From Phycisphaerae bacterium (GTDB lineage Bacteria; Planctomycetota; Phycisphaerae; Phycisphaerales; UBA1924): a stretch of DNA of 64,000 nt. The notes below the pieces were generated by a model, which saw nothing but the letters and a program-made list of their open reading frames with translations, had not been told where the DNA came from and made no database searches. Positions within the stretch are counted from its first letter, which is position 1. The number at the start of each line of letters is the position of its first letter. The DNA lies in the NCBI GenBank assembly GCA_016793805.1, contig JAEUIZ010000040.1, positions 1 through 64,000 of the forward strand, written 5' to 3'. This document shows, piece after piece, positions 27,276 through 36,273 of this stretch. The position numbers were made by a program, and so were the translations under genes.

Positions 27276-27926
27276 ATGCCCGAACGACTCGCCTTCGCTC
27301 TGCTGGCTTGTACGTTGTGCATCTCGCTCGCTGGCTGCAACATCCTCGGGCCAGCGTACTACTTCATCCACGGCCCCGAGAAGGCCCCGGCCGCGTTCAC
27401 GATCCCTCCCAAGAGCAAGACCACCATCCTCATCGACGACCGCTCGAATATCCTGCCGCGCGTCGCGCTCCGGGACGCCATCGGGCGCGAGGCCCAGACC
27501 CAGATCCTCGAGAGTCGCGCCCTGACGGACATGATCGACGCCACCTCGGCGCGGCAGACCGCCGCCGCCCGCGACCGGGCGGGATCGCCGCTCTCGATCA
27601 CCGAGGTCGGCCGGGCCGTTGGAGCCGAAGTCGTCATCTACGCCACCGTCGACCAGTTCGCGCTCACGCAGGACGGCGAGAGTTTTTCGCCCGTCGCCAC
27701 GCTCCGTGTCAAGGTCATCGACGCCGCCAACGACCGCCGCATGTGGCCCGAGGACCCGCGCGGACAGTCCCTCATCGTCCGGCCCAAGGCCTCCGCCGCC
27801 TCGCCCCCGTCATCGGCCGGCCAACGCCTCAAGGCCGAGGAAGAACTGGCCTCGCTCGTCGGCCTCCGCCTCGCCGAACTCTTCTACAAGCACGAGGTCC
27901 CGAAGGGCGTGAGCGTCCCGAACTAG
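27276..27926 (+). CDS. Lipoprotein, possible partner of the preceding lipoprotein
   Basis: The protein has 216 residues from ATG 27276. The lipobox SLAGC (Cys21) is clear and is followed by NILGPAYYF. A middle region (FTIPPKSKTTILIDDRSNIL, VGRAVGAEVVIYATVDQF, LRVKVIDAANDRRMWPED) resembles envelope lipoproteins built around one alpha/beta domain, such as the LpoB/CsgG-like type, but this is weak. The gap to the previous gene is 65 bases. It converges with the kinase gene four bases downstream. Confidence 0.68.
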   Translation: MPERLAFALLACTLCISLAGCNILGPAYYFIHGPEKAPAAFTIPPKSKTTILIDDRSNILPRVALRDAIGREAQTQILESRALTDMIDATSARQTAAARDRAGSPLSITEVGRAVGAEVVIYATVDQFALTQDGESFSPVATLRVKVIDAANDRRMWPEDPRGQSLIVRPKASAASPPSSAGQRLKAEEELASLVGLRLAELFYKHEVPKGVSVPN

Positions 27927-27929
27927 CGG

Positions 27930-29285
27930 CTACGCCGCGTCTTTCCCGTCGCGCCGCCCCCACCTCTCGCACAGCGCCACGAGCGCCGCCGGCTCGATCG
28001 GCTTGGTGGCGAAGTCGTCAAACCCCGCACCCAGGCACCGCGTTCGTTCGTCGATCGAGGCCGAGAGAGCCACCATCGGCACCCCGCCCCCGCCGACCCG
28101 CGACCGACGCGCCACCTCGCACCCATCCAAACCCGGCATCTGCACGTCGATCAGCGCCAAGCCCGGTCGCTCACCCACGGGCCGCCGGAGTTCCACCAAC
28201 GCCGCCTCGCCATCGCCCACAACGACTACTGCCGCTCCGGCCCGCTCGAGGTGATGCCTCAGCAGCCGCCGAATGTCCACGCTGTCGTCCGCCAGGAGAA
28301 CTCGCAGCCCCGCGAGCCGTCGCGACGGCTGTTCGCCCTCGCTTCTCCCCCACCCCGCCGCCTCAAAGGCGGGCGTGTGCCGCGCCCGATCTGTGGCACC
28401 CAACGCGACCGTCGCCGAGAACGTGGACCCGACACCCTCGCGGCTTCGCACGCCGATGTCGCCCCCGAGCCGGCGCGCCAACTGTCGGACGATGTGCAGC
28501 CCAAGCCCCGTGCCTCCTTCGGGCCGCGCTGCCGTCCCTCCCACCCGCGAGAACGGCCGAAACAGTTGGCCGATCTGCTCGGCGCTCATGCCGATCCCGG
28601 TATCCGTGACCTCGATGCGCAAACACACCTCGTCCGCCGACGCCACAACTCTCACCGATCCGTGGGGCGTATACGCGATCGCGTTGGCCACAAGATTCAG
28701 AACGATCTGCCGCAGCCGCAACGGATCGCTCTTGATCCGCCGAGGGATCGGCGACGCGCACGACGCCGAGAGACTCAGACCCTTGGCCTGCGCCAGCGGT
28801 CGGCACGCCTCCAGGGCGTCCGCGATGGCCACCGCGGGGTCGATGTCGATCCGCTGGACGGTCATCGTGCCCGACTCGATCCGCGCCACATCCAGCACGT
28901 CATTGGCCAGCGCGAGCAGGTGCTCCCCGTTCCGCCGGATCGCCGCCACCCCCGCCCGTCCGTGTTCCGAGAGCCCCGGCTCGTCGTGCAGCACACCCGA
29001 GTATCCAAGCACCGACGCGATCGGCGTGCGGAGGTCGTGCGCAATCATGGCCACCGCGGCGTGCGTCTCTCGCCGCTCCGCCTCGGCCAATCGCCGACCC
29101 CAGCGCAGCGCCAGCCACACCCCGCCCGTCGCCGAGAGCGCCCCGATCACACCCGCAAGGGGCGACGGCCACGCCGGCATCATCGCCATCGGCGCCAGCG
29201 CCAGACCCATCGCCGTCACGACCATGCCTCGTGCGCGCACCGCCTTCACACCCCCACTATCGTCGCGATTCCTGCGCCGATTCAT
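27930..29285 (-). CDS. Membrane-anchored hybrid histidine kinase with C-terminal receiver
   Basis: The protein has 451 residues from ATG 29285 (start not certain). Two closely spaced membrane helices lie at about 22-60. The phospho-acceptor region is AVAMIAHDLRTPIASVLGYS with His83. HATPase motifs follow: the N box near IVLNLVANAIAY, DTGIGM and GGTGLGLHIV. A receiver domain covers about 328-445 (LLADDSVD, LALIDVQMPGLDG, FATKPIEP). It has no large sensory domain, so the input is unknown. No response regulator with an output domain is adjacent; the receiver may be an internal relay. Confidence 0.88.
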   Translation of the reverse strand: MNRRRNRDDSGGVKAVRARGMVVTAMGLALAPMAMMPAWPSPLAGVIGALSATGGVWLALRWGRRLAEAERRETHAAVAMIAHDLRTPIASVLGYSGVLHDEPGLSEHGRAGVAAIRRNGEHLLALANDVLDVARIESGTMTVQRIDIDPAVAIADALEACRPLAQAKGLSLSASCASPIPRRIKSDPLRLRQIVLNLVANAIAYTPHGSVRVVASADEVCLRIEVTDTGIGMSAEQIGQLFRPFSRVGGTAARPEGGTGLGLHIVRQLARRLGGDIGVRSREGVGSTFSATVALGATDRARHTPAFEAAGWGRSEGEQPSRRLAGLRVLLADDSVDIRRLLRHHLERAGAAVVVVGDGEAALVELRRPVGERPGLALIDVQMPGLDGCEVARRSRVGGGGVPMVALSASIDERTRCLGAGFDDFATKPIEPAALVALCERWGRRDGKDAA

Positions 29286-29373
29286 CGCGCGCCGAACTCG
29301 CCCGCCAACGCAGAAGGGCCGCCCCTTCCAGGACGGCCCCACCGCATCCGATCCCTCTCCTCCGGCCGACGGC

Positions 29374-31485
29374 TCAGGGCGCCGTGCATCCCGCCGAGAA
29401 CAGGTTGATGAAGCACGCGAAGTCGTTCACGTTCAACACCGGCGACGTCGTGCTCGCGTCGCAGTTCGCGTACGCCGTGATCTGCTGCGCCACCGGCAAC
29501 GCCAGCGACGCGTTGAAACTGTTCAGGAAGCACTGGAAGTCGTTCACGTTCAGCACAGGGGGGACCGTGCTCGCGTCGCAGTTCGCCCGGCACGGCAGCG
29601 GGCCCCCGGACAGCGTCGCGAACTCAAGGCAGAAACTCACGATCGACCCCGTGTTCAAGGTGGCGCAATCCTGAACCTCCAGCCGCCACGTGCCCTTCGC
29701 GCTCTGCCCCACAAACGCCGCCAGCGTCTGCTCCGGCTTCCAGTCGCCCGTGACGTTATTGGTCCCCGGCGCCGCGACGCCCGGACTGTTGTACGTTGTG
29801 TAGTTCGCGAAGTTGAACAGCCGCGTGTTGCTGCTGCGGAATCGGTTCGCCGCGCTCGCCCCGAGGTTGTCGGCGCTGAACCCGAACGGCGGCGACGCGC
29901 TCACCCCAGGACGGTTCACCAACACGACCGACGGGCCTCCCACCTTCGTCAGCGTGACACGCAGGTCGCCCTGGAACGTGTGCGTGATGTAGAACGACGG
30001 CCTCACGAGCCCGATCTTGAAGTCGTCCGGGATCACGAGCTCCGCCGCTGCCGTCGCCCCGCACACCGTCGAGCCGCTCCCGTTCGGGATCGCGATCGGA
30101 TTCCCCGTCGAGCACCGGATCGGCAGATTCTGCGGCGACACCATCGAGAACGAGAGGAACTGGTCCGCTGGCTTGGCGGTCTGGATCAACTGGTTCGTTG
30201 CTTCGTTCACGTAGTCGAAGTCGAACCGATCGCAGCCCTTGTTGTCCATCGGATCGACGTTGGTCTGCATGGCGTCCGAGACGTGAAGGACGAACGCGCG
30301 GCGATTGAGAAACCCCGCACCGACGACCGAGACATAGTGCTGCGCAGGGCCCCAGTCCATCGCCAGGCCCGAGCCATCCTGGAGTCGGTCCTTGAGCCAC
30401 GTCGTGCTGTACGCCGCCCCCGCGCCCTTGGACATCATCCCCGTGTCCGGCGAGTTGTAGTCGTTCGCACCGCTCATCGCCACCGCGTTCACCGTGTACG
30501 GGTCGCCCGAGATCCTGTCCGCCGCGCCGTTCAGTCGGTGCGAGATCGACACGACGTGGGCCATGTCGTGCCGCGTCAGGTACGCCATCGCGCCTTGGAT
30601 CGGCCAGATCCCGCTCCCGTTCGCCCTCGTCACCCTGAATCGCTTCATCAGCGAGCCCACCGTGCTCACGAGCGATGCGTCGGGCGTGTAGTTCGGCGCG
30701 GTGCCCTCCAAGCCGATGTTGTGCGGGTGCAGCACTGGTAGCCCCACGTTCGTCGCCATCCAGGTGAACACGTTCGAGATCGCCATCGGCGCGCACTGGT
30801 TGTGCGCCGCCTGCTGGTTCGGATGGTCAGGCCGGTATGCGAACAGCCAGAGCAGGTTCTGCGCCGGGCCCGCGGGCAGCGGGCCCAGGGGCGGCGGGGG
30901 CTGCAGGCCCTTGACATCCCCGTTCCGTCCCGTCCCACCGATCCCTCGATCCAACGGCGACACGTTCCAGTTCCGTGCGATCGCGCCCGGTTGCGTCACC
31001 CAGTTCAGCGTCTCCTGCGGGCCGGGCGAGTAGTACACCGCCACGTTCTGCGCCACCGCCAGCGGCACCCCAGCGACCGCCCCCGGCAACGGCGACAAGT
31101 TGAACTGCGTCGTGATCGACGGCGCGTTGTACCCCGAGGCCCCGGCCAGCATCGGCTCCAGCCCAGGCCCAAAGATCGGCAGGTTGTGCACCAGCCACAC
31201 CGCACTCGACGGGCTCTGAATGCCACCCGGCAGGTACGCCACGTTGACGAACCCGCCCAGAGGACCCGGGAACGCCGACGCGAGGACGCTGTAGTCCACC
31301 GTGATCGAGCCCACCATCGAGTTCGCACCCTGGCCCATGCCATCCAGCGGGTACGAGTTCTGCTCCACCAGAACGGCCCCCTGCGGGACCAGTTGCGCCA
31401 TCGCGGGCGTGGCCAGACCGGCCGCCGCCACGAGTCCCATCACGCTCCGACGAACCCAGGCACGCTCCGCACGACGGCTCATCAT
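29374..31485 (-). CDS. Secreted protein with papain-like region, P-domain-like region and two C-terminal cysteine repeats
   Basis: The protein has 703 residues with a signal peptide (VMGLVAAAGLATPAMAQ). The segment AAHNQCAPMAISNVFTW (Cys231) and QHYVSVVGAGFL (His383) are spaced and shaped like the Cys and His of C39/papain-like peptidases, but activity is unproven. Residues about 470-630 resemble a P/Homo B beta sandwich (TFQGDLRVTLTK, GTWRLEVQDCA, GSIVSFCLEF). Two copies of a cysteine repeat close the protein (NCDASTVPPVLNVNDFQCF and NCDASTTSPVLNVNDFACF). A similar pair ends the protein at 42979-45300. The location is probably the cell surface or outside. A stem-loop or terminator was not found downstream. 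Confidence 0.78.
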   Translation of the reverse strand: MMSRRAERAWVRRSVMGLVAAAGLATPAMAQLVPQGAVLVEQNSYPLDGMGQGANSMVGSITVDYSVLASAFPGPLGGFVNVAYLPGGIQSPSSAVWLVHNLPIFGPGLEPMLAGASGYNAPSITTQFNLSPLPGAVAGVPLAVAQNVAVYYSPGPQETLNWVTQPGAIARNWNVSPLDRGIGGTGRNGDVKGLQPPPPLGPLPAGPAQNLLWLFAYRPDHPNQQAAHNQCAPMAISNVFTWMATNVGLPVLHPHNIGLEGTAPNYTPDASLVSTVGSLMKRFRVTRANGSGIWPIQGAMAYLTRHDMAHVVSISHRLNGAADRISGDPYTVNAVAMSGANDYNSPDTGMMSKGAGAAYSTTWLKDRLQDGSGLAMDWGPAQHYVSVVGAGFLNRRAFVLHVSDAMQTNVDPMDNKGCDRFDFDYVNEATNQLIQTAKPADQFLSFSMVSPQNLPIRCSTGNPIAIPNGSGSTVCGATAAAELVIPDDFKIGLVRPSFYITHTFQGDLRVTLTKVGGPSVVLVNRPGVSASPPFGFSADNLGASAANRFRSSNTRLFNFANYTTYNSPGVAAPGTNNVTGDWKPEQTLAAFVGQSAKGTWRLEVQDCATLNTGSIVSFCLEFATLSGGPLPCRANCDASTVPPVLNVNDFQCFLNSFNASLALPVAQQITAYANCDASTTSPVLNVNDFACFINLFSAGCTAP
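29383..29597 (-). repeat. Tandem C-terminal NCD...PVLNVNDF cysteine repeat (2 copies)
   Basis: Two units encode NCDAST, PVLNVNDF, then a Cys and aromatic residues and a Phe-Asn/Ser-Ala-rich end. Their spacing is about 45 codons. The pattern resembles a compact dockerin-like or sorting element. Confidence 0.7.
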
Positions 31486-31591
31486 GACCAGCCTCCTTCG
31501 ACTCGGGTTGACACGCTCCGGGGCGGCCGCGACGCTCGCACGCCACCCCTACACGCGCCAAACGCCAAGCGGACCTCCAACTCACGCGCGA

Positions 31592-32158
31592 TCAGCGCCC
31601 TTTCCCAGCCGGTCCTTTCCTTTCGCATCCCACCAGGTGATCGTCCACCATGCCCACCGCTTGCATGTACGCGTAGCAGATCGTCGACCCGACGAATCGG
31701 AACCCGCGGCGTTTGAGGTCCTTCGAGAGCACGTCGGACACCTCCGTGCGCGCCGGCACCTCCGCCATCGTCCGCGGGCGATTCACGATCGGCCGCCCTC
31801 CCACGAACCCCCACACGTACCGGTCGAACGTCCCGAACTCCGCCTGAACGGACAGAAACGTGCGCGCGTTGCTGACCGCCGACTCGATCTTGAGCCGGTT
31901 CCGCACGATCCCGGCGTTGCCCATCAGTGATCGCACCCGCCGCCGATCGAACCTCGCCACCGCGGCCGCATCGAATCCCGCGAACGCCTCTCGATACGCC
32001 TCCCGCTTCCGCAGGATAGTCTCCCAACTCAGGCCCGCCTGCGCACCTTCGAGAATCAAGAACTCGAAGAGCACCGCGTCGTCGTGCTGGGGGACGCCCC
32101 ACTCGCGATCGTGATACTCGATCCCGGCCGCCGACCTCGCCCACGGGCACCGAGCCAC
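31592..32158 (-). CDS. tag: DNA-3-methyladenine glycosylase I
   Basis: The 188-residue protein starts at GTG 32158, six bases after GAGGAGG; a frame to 32770 crosses the collagen-like gene and is not used. It begins [18 protein letters not shown] and ends VDDHLVGC, so the Tag zinc ligands are visible as Cys4, His16, His174 and Cys178. The catalytic-pocket segment [15 protein letters not shown] is also present. The enzyme removes 3-methyladenine from alkylated DNA in base excision repair. It starts 58 bases downstream of the collagen-like gene on the same strand. Confidence 0.93.
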   Translation of the reverse strand: MARCPWARSAAGIEYHDREWGVPQHDDAVLFEFLILEGAQAGLSWETILRKREAYREAFAGFDAAAVARFDRRRVRSLMGNAGIVRNRLKIESAVSNARTFLSVQAEFGTFDRYVWGFVGGRPIVNRPRTMAEVPARTEVSDVLSKDLKRRGFRFVGSTICYAYMQAVGMVDDHLVGCERKGPAGKGR

Positions 32159-32216
32159 GAACGCCTCCTCTCTCGCGGTACTCCAGAGCACATCCACGCC
32201 GATGCGTCGCCCGGCG

Positions 32217-33365
32217 CTATCTGCCTGTGGTGGGGCCCGTCGGTCCTGTCGGGCCGGTGGGTCCCGGCGCTCCCCCGGGTCCGGTCGGGCCAGTCGGCCC
32301 AGGCGGTCCCGCAGGACCCGTGGGGCCTGTCGGACCTGCAGGACCGATCGGACCAGTCGGGCCCGTTGGCCCCTCGGGTCCGGTCGTGCCGGGCGGGCCA
32401 GCAGGTCCGGTCGGCCCGGGAACGCCCTGAGGCCCCTGAGGACCGGCTGGCCCCTGCGCACCGGCAGGCCCCGCCTGGCCGTCGGCCCCGGGTTGACCCG
32501 TCGGACCGGGCGTCCCGGGGAAGCCCATGGGACCCGTCGGCCCCGTCGCCCCGATCGGCCCAGTCGGTCCCGTCGGCCCGGTCGGGCCCGCAACGCCTTG
32601 CGGCCCCGTTGGTCCGGTCGCCCCCTGGGGTCCACGAATTCCCGCCAACCCGCGAGGTCCGGCCTCGCCCTGCGGCCCTTGCGGACCCGTCGGCCCGGGT
32701 ATCGGAGGTGCGGGCTCCGGAAGCGTCCCCGAGAACCCCAGCACCGCCGTCGCCGTCCACAGCCCCACAAACAAGAGGTTCAGCCACCGCACCGTGATGC
32801 CGCTGGCCGCCGAGGGCGGGGGCTGGGCCGCATCCGCATCGCCCGGCGCGACCGGGCCCGGTGCAGGCGAACGCCCGGGGGAGTCGAGCCAGGCGGCATG
32901 CACGGCGTCGAGCCGCCGAAGCGCCCGATGCGCTCCATCGAGGCGCCAGACGAGCCGGGCAAGGGCCGCATAGAACGAAACCGTCAGCGCAACCGAGAAC
33001 ACAGCGATGAGCGTGGGCACCCATGCGGGCGCCCGCGCGATCGTCGCCGCGGCGGCGACCATCAACAGCGCCTCGGTGATGATCCAGACGTGCAGCCGGG
33101 CGGTGATCGCGCGGTCCGCCTCGACGATGCGCTCGCGCAGGCTGCGTCCGGAGTCCACAGAGGCCGCCTCCGCGAGGGCCGCGATGGCCGACGCGAACGG
33201 CTCCGCCTCCGGTCGGGCATCCGCGTCCCCGGGAATCCGAAGCCACAGCGCGTAGACCGCAACCTTGGCCCCCCACCCTGCCAGGAGTCCCAAGGCCAGG
33301 GAGAGCGCGATCATGGGCCAAGGCCACGACGGACTGGACAACTCGAGCGCCTGCGCCAGGACCAT
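32217..33365 (-). CDS. Multi-span membrane protein with a 52-triplet collagen-like tail
   Basis: The 382-residue protein has about four membrane helices (about 17-42, 92-113, 115-136 and 192-212). Following them, residues 224-379 form an uninterrupted run of 52 Gly-X-Y triplets rich in GPT, GPQ and GPA. This is the collagen repeat and is expected to trimerise. Bacterial collagen-like proteins are known on spores, surface stalks and phages, but a polytopic membrane anchor is less usual. The side of the membrane is not known. Codon use alternates GGN CCN, so the complementary strand also shows long open frames. Confidence 0.85.
   Translation of the reverse strand: MVLAQALELSSPSWPWPMIALSLALGLLAGWGAKVAVYALWLRIPGDADARPEAEPFASAIAALAEAASVDSGRSLRERIVEADRAITARLHVWIITEALLMVAAAATIARAPAWVPTLIAVFSVALTVSFYAALARLVWRLDGAHRALRRLDAVHAAWLDSPGRSPAPGPVAPGDADAAQPPPSAASGITVRWLNLLFVGLWTATAVLGFSGTLPEPAPPIPGPTGPQGPQGEAGPRGLAGIRGPQGATGPTGPQGVAGPTGPTGPTGPIGATGPTGPMGFPGTPGPTGQPGADGQAGPAGAQGPAGPQGPQGVPGPTGPAGPPGTTGPEGPTGPTGPIGPAGPTGPTGPAGPPGPTGPTGPGGAPGPTGPTGPTGPTTGR
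32229..32696 (-). repeat. Collagen-like Gly-X-Y repeat region (52 triplets)
   Basis: The run is [15 protein letters not shown] and so on, with Gly at every third residue and no break over 156 residues. It ends a few codons before the stop. Confidence 0.9.
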
Positions 33366-33468
33366 CCCGGCATCCTACCCGATGACGCTGGCCCGAGCCC
33401 GAACCCGGCCTAAACTTCCCGCTCGCCCGGGCCGATCGCCCCGGGCAACCTCCATAGGTGCCACCTCC

Positions 33469-34860
33469 ATGAGCCAGACCACCGAGCAGCGTCCCAACAC
33501 CGTCACCATCAGCGACGCCGGCCCGAGCCGCAAGAAACTGAGCATCCAGATTCCCGCGGAGACCGTCTCCGAGCGGCTCCGGGAATCGCTCGACGCGCTC
33601 ATGGGCGAGGCCCAACTCCCCGGATTCCGCAAGGGCAAGGCCCCGCGCAGCCTCGTCGAGCGACGCTTCGGGCCCGCCGTCCGAGACGAGGCCAAGCGCG
33701 ACCTCGTCTCCAAGGCGTTCTCCAAGGCCGTCGAGGACCACAAACTCCAGGTCGTCGGCGACCCCACCAGCGAGACCCTCGACAAGGTCGAACTCAAGGA
33801 CGGCCAGCCCCTCGACATCGAGCTCGATGTGGAGGTCATGCCGGTCTTTGAACTGCCCAATCTCGATGGGATCGACGTGAAGAAGCCGACCATGTCCGTC
33901 ACCGACGACATGGTGGACGAGGAGATCAAGAAGGCCCAGATCAACGACGGGCGGCTCGAGTCTCGCGAGGCCCCCGAGCCGGGCGACTACCTCACCGGTC
34001 GCGGCATCATGGTCGGGGCGGACGGAACCGAGTTCTACAACATCAACGGCGCCGTCGTCCAGGTCCCCCCCGCCGATCGCAACGGCAAGGGCATGATCCT
34101 GGGCGTCATGGTCGACGACTTCTCCGCCCAACTCGGGCTCCCCAAGCCGGGCGAGACCGCCACGATCAAGGTTCGCGGCCCGGAGAACCACGAGGTCGAG
34201 GGCATCCGCAACGCCGACCTGACTGTCACCTTCACCGTCGAGCGCGTCGACCGGATCATCCCCGCAACCATCGAGCAGATCGTCACGCAGTACGGCTGGC
34301 CGGGCGTCGAGCAACTCCGCGAGGCCGTGCGCATGCGGCTCAACCAGCGCGTGCTCGTGCAGCAGGCGACGGCGATGCGCCAGCAGGTCGCGCAGTACCT
34401 CCTCGACAACACGACGATGGACCTGCCCGAGCGGATGACCGCCATCCAGGCCGCCCGCACGCTGCAGCGCCAACGGCTCGAACTCATGTATCGCGGCATG
34501 GACACCACCGCGATCGAGGAGCGGATGGCCGAACTCCGAAACGCCTCGGCCAGCATCGCCCGCAGCGAACTCAAACTGTTCTTCATCCTCCAGCGCGCCG
34601 CCGACGATCTCAAGATCACCGTGAGCGAGGCCGAGATGAACGGCCGCATCGCCGCCATCGCAGCCGAGCGAAACGTACGCCCCGAGGCGCTCCGGCAGGA
34701 ACTGATCCAGCGCAACCAGATCGGCGGTATCTTCCAGCAGATCCGCGAGCACAAGACGTTCGACGCGATCCTGAGCAAGGCGACGATCACCGAGATGCCC
34801 GCGGAGGCGTTCAACACCGCGATGGCCGAGGCCGCCAAGGCCCGCGCCGCCAAGGCCTAG
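33469..34860 (+). CDS. tig: Trigger factor (ribosome-bound chaperone)
   Basis: The 463-residue protein starts at ATG 33469. The ribosome-docking loop GFRKGKAPRSLVERRFG is present at about 50-65, matching the GFRxGK signature. A middle region (about 170-270) corresponds to the FKBP-like PPIase domain, though it is divergent. The rest is the helical substrate-binding C-domain. Trigger factor binds nascent chains at the exit tunnel. No clpP or clpX follows, although that is a common arrangement. The last four bases overlap the convergent permease gene. Confidence 0.92.
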   Translation: MSQTTEQRPNTVTISDAGPSRKKLSIQIPAETVSERLRESLDALMGEAQLPGFRKGKAPRSLVERRFGPAVRDEAKRDLVSKAFSKAVEDHKLQVVGDPTSETLDKVELKDGQPLDIELDVEVMPVFELPNLDGIDVKKPTMSVTDDMVDEEIKKAQINDGRLESREAPEPGDYLTGRGIMVGADGTEFYNINGAVVQVPPADRNGKGMILGVMVDDFSAQLGLPKPGETATIKVRGPENHEVEGIRNADLTVTFTVERVDRIIPATIEQIVTQYGWPGVEQLREAVRMRLNQRVLVQQATAMRQQVAQYLLDNTTMDLPERMTAIQAARTLQRQRLELMYRGMDTTAIEERMAELRNASASIARSELKLFFILQRAADDLKITVSEAEMNGRIAAIAAERNVRPEALRQELIQRNQIGGIFQQIREHKTFDAILSKATITEMPAEAFNTAMAEAAKARAAKA

Positions 34861-35837
34861 CGTCGCACGCCTCGCAGCATCACGAGGAAGACCGGGCCGC
34901 CGATCAGGGCCGTGATCACGCCGATCGGCAGCCGTCCGCTCGGGAGTTCCGCCGCTCGCACCAGCGCGTCCGCGCCCACCATCAGTGCCGCCCCGCTGAT
35001 CGCCGACCCCACCACGACTCCCCGGCTCGCCGGACCCGCCAGAAGCCGCGTCACGTGCGGGCAGACCAGCCCGACGAACCCGACCGGTCCCGCGATCGAC
35101 ACCGCCAACGCCGTCAACACCCCCGCCGCGACGAACAACATCACCCTCACCCGACCGATCGGCACTCCGAGCGCGTGCGCCTCGTCATCGCCCAGCGTCG
35201 CCGCGTCGAGCGTCGGGCCTCCCCACATCCCCAGCACGACCGCTCCCACCACCGCGACAAGTCCCACAACCACTGCCCAGCGCGGCGAGTCGTCCGTGAG
35301 CGTGCCCACGGTCCACCGGGCGACGCCAAGCCCCCGATCCGGGGTCAGGTGCGCGAGCAGCAGCGTCCCCGCGCCGCACAGCACCGACACCATCACGCCC
35401 ACCAGCAGCAGCGACGCGGGCTCCACCAGGCCGCGACGCTGCGCGATCGCATAGACCACGAGCATGGTGCCGCATGCGCCGCACAGCGCCACCACGCCCC
35501 GCGCCACACCACCCCAGCCCGCGCCGCCCCATGCCGCATCGCTCCCGTTCCCGCTGAGGACCACCCACGCCATCACGGCCAATCCCGCGCCCGAGGCCGC
35601 CCCGATCAGATCCGGCGACGCGAGCGGGTTCCGAAGCAGCACCTGGAGGAACGTCCCGCCCAGCGCCAGTGCCGCTCCCACCACGACCGCCGCCAGCACG
35701 CGATCGCCGCGGATCCGCCAGACCTCCGCCGACTCGGGCCACGCGAGCCCCTGTGAGCCGACGGCCAAGCGCAGCACGACCACCCCCACGAGCACGACTG
35801 CCAGCACCACCAGCGCCATCGTTGCGCGCCTTCGCAT
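34857..35837 (-). CDS. FecCD-family ABC permease (siderophore, heme or cobalamin uptake)
   Basis: The protein has 326 residues from ATG 35837; a frame to 35918 is not used. About nine or ten membrane helices are seen, with the FecCD markers RIRGDRVLAAVVVGAALALGG near the N-terminus, RNPLASPDLIGAASGAG, and later GPVGFVGLVCPHVTRLLAGP. The family moves metal chelates or vitamin B12 across the inner membrane. The usual solute-binding protein and ATPase are not adjacent, so substrate cannot be told. Confidence 0.88.
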   Translation of the reverse strand: MRRRATMALVVLAVVLVGVVVLRLAVGSQGLAWPESAEVWRIRGDRVLAAVVVGAALALGGTFLQVLLRNPLASPDLIGAASGAGLAVMAWVVLSGNGSDAAWGGAGWGGVARGVVALCGACGTMLVVYAIAQRRGLVEPASLLLVGVMVSVLCGAGTLLLAHLTPDRGLGVARWTVGTLTDDSPRWAVVVGLVAVVGAVVLGMWGGPTLDAATLGDDEAHALGVPIGRVRVMLFVAAGVLTALAVSIAGPVGFVGLVCPHVTRLLAGPASRGVVVGSAISGAALMVGADALVRAAELPSGRLPIGVITALIGGPVFLVMLRGVRR

Positions 35838-35896
35838 CGGCCCAGCGTATCGCCGCGGACCTCGCGCCGCGACGCGAGACGCCCGCGCGCCGTCCC

Positions 35897-36271
35897 CTAG
35901 CCGCGCTTGGCACGGCACTCATCGAGAAAGTCAACCGCACGCCGGAGGTGCGGGATCACGATTGACCCGCCGACGATCAGGGCAACGTCGAACGCCTCCC
36001 AGAGTTCCTGGTCCGAGACGCCGGCCGAGACGCACTGGTCGATGTGGTACGCCACGCAGTCGTCGCAACGGAGGACCATCGACGCGACGAGCCCGAGCAG
36101 TTCCTTGGTGCGTGCCGGGAGCGCCCCGTCCTCATACGTCTTGCCGTCGAGCGCGAAGAACCGCTTGGTGACGAGCGTGCCGCCGGCCCGCCCGTCGCGG
36201 GTCGAGTGCTCGCCGAGGATCCGGCGATTCAGCCGAGAACGAAACTCCTGGAACTGGTCGTAGCGTGACAT
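35897..36271 (-). CDS. Carboxymuconolactone decarboxylase/AhpD-like protein
   Basis: The protein has 124 residues from ATG 36271. The family's redox motif is intact: CDDCVAYHIDQC with Cys69, Cys72 and His76. The helical core (TKELLGLVASMVL before it, ELWEAFDVALIVGG after it) fits the AhpD fold. Members are gamma-carboxymuconolactone decarboxylases or alkylhydroperoxidases. The CxxC with His points to redox activity rather than ring opening, but this is an inference. Confidence 0.85.
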   Translation of the reverse strand: MSRYDQFQEFRSRLNRRILGEHSTRDGRAGGTLVTKRFFALDGKTYEDGALPARTKELLGLVASMVLRCDDCVAYHIDQCVSAGVSDQELWEAFDVALIVGGSIVIPHLRRAVDFLDECRAKRG

Positions 36272-36273
36272 GC

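Noticed and set aside
32227-32430. Plus-strand Gly-Pro-Val repeat protein
   Set aside because: GGN CCN codons read as Gly-Pro on both strands; the minus strand has a start, membrane helices and a stop in the right place.
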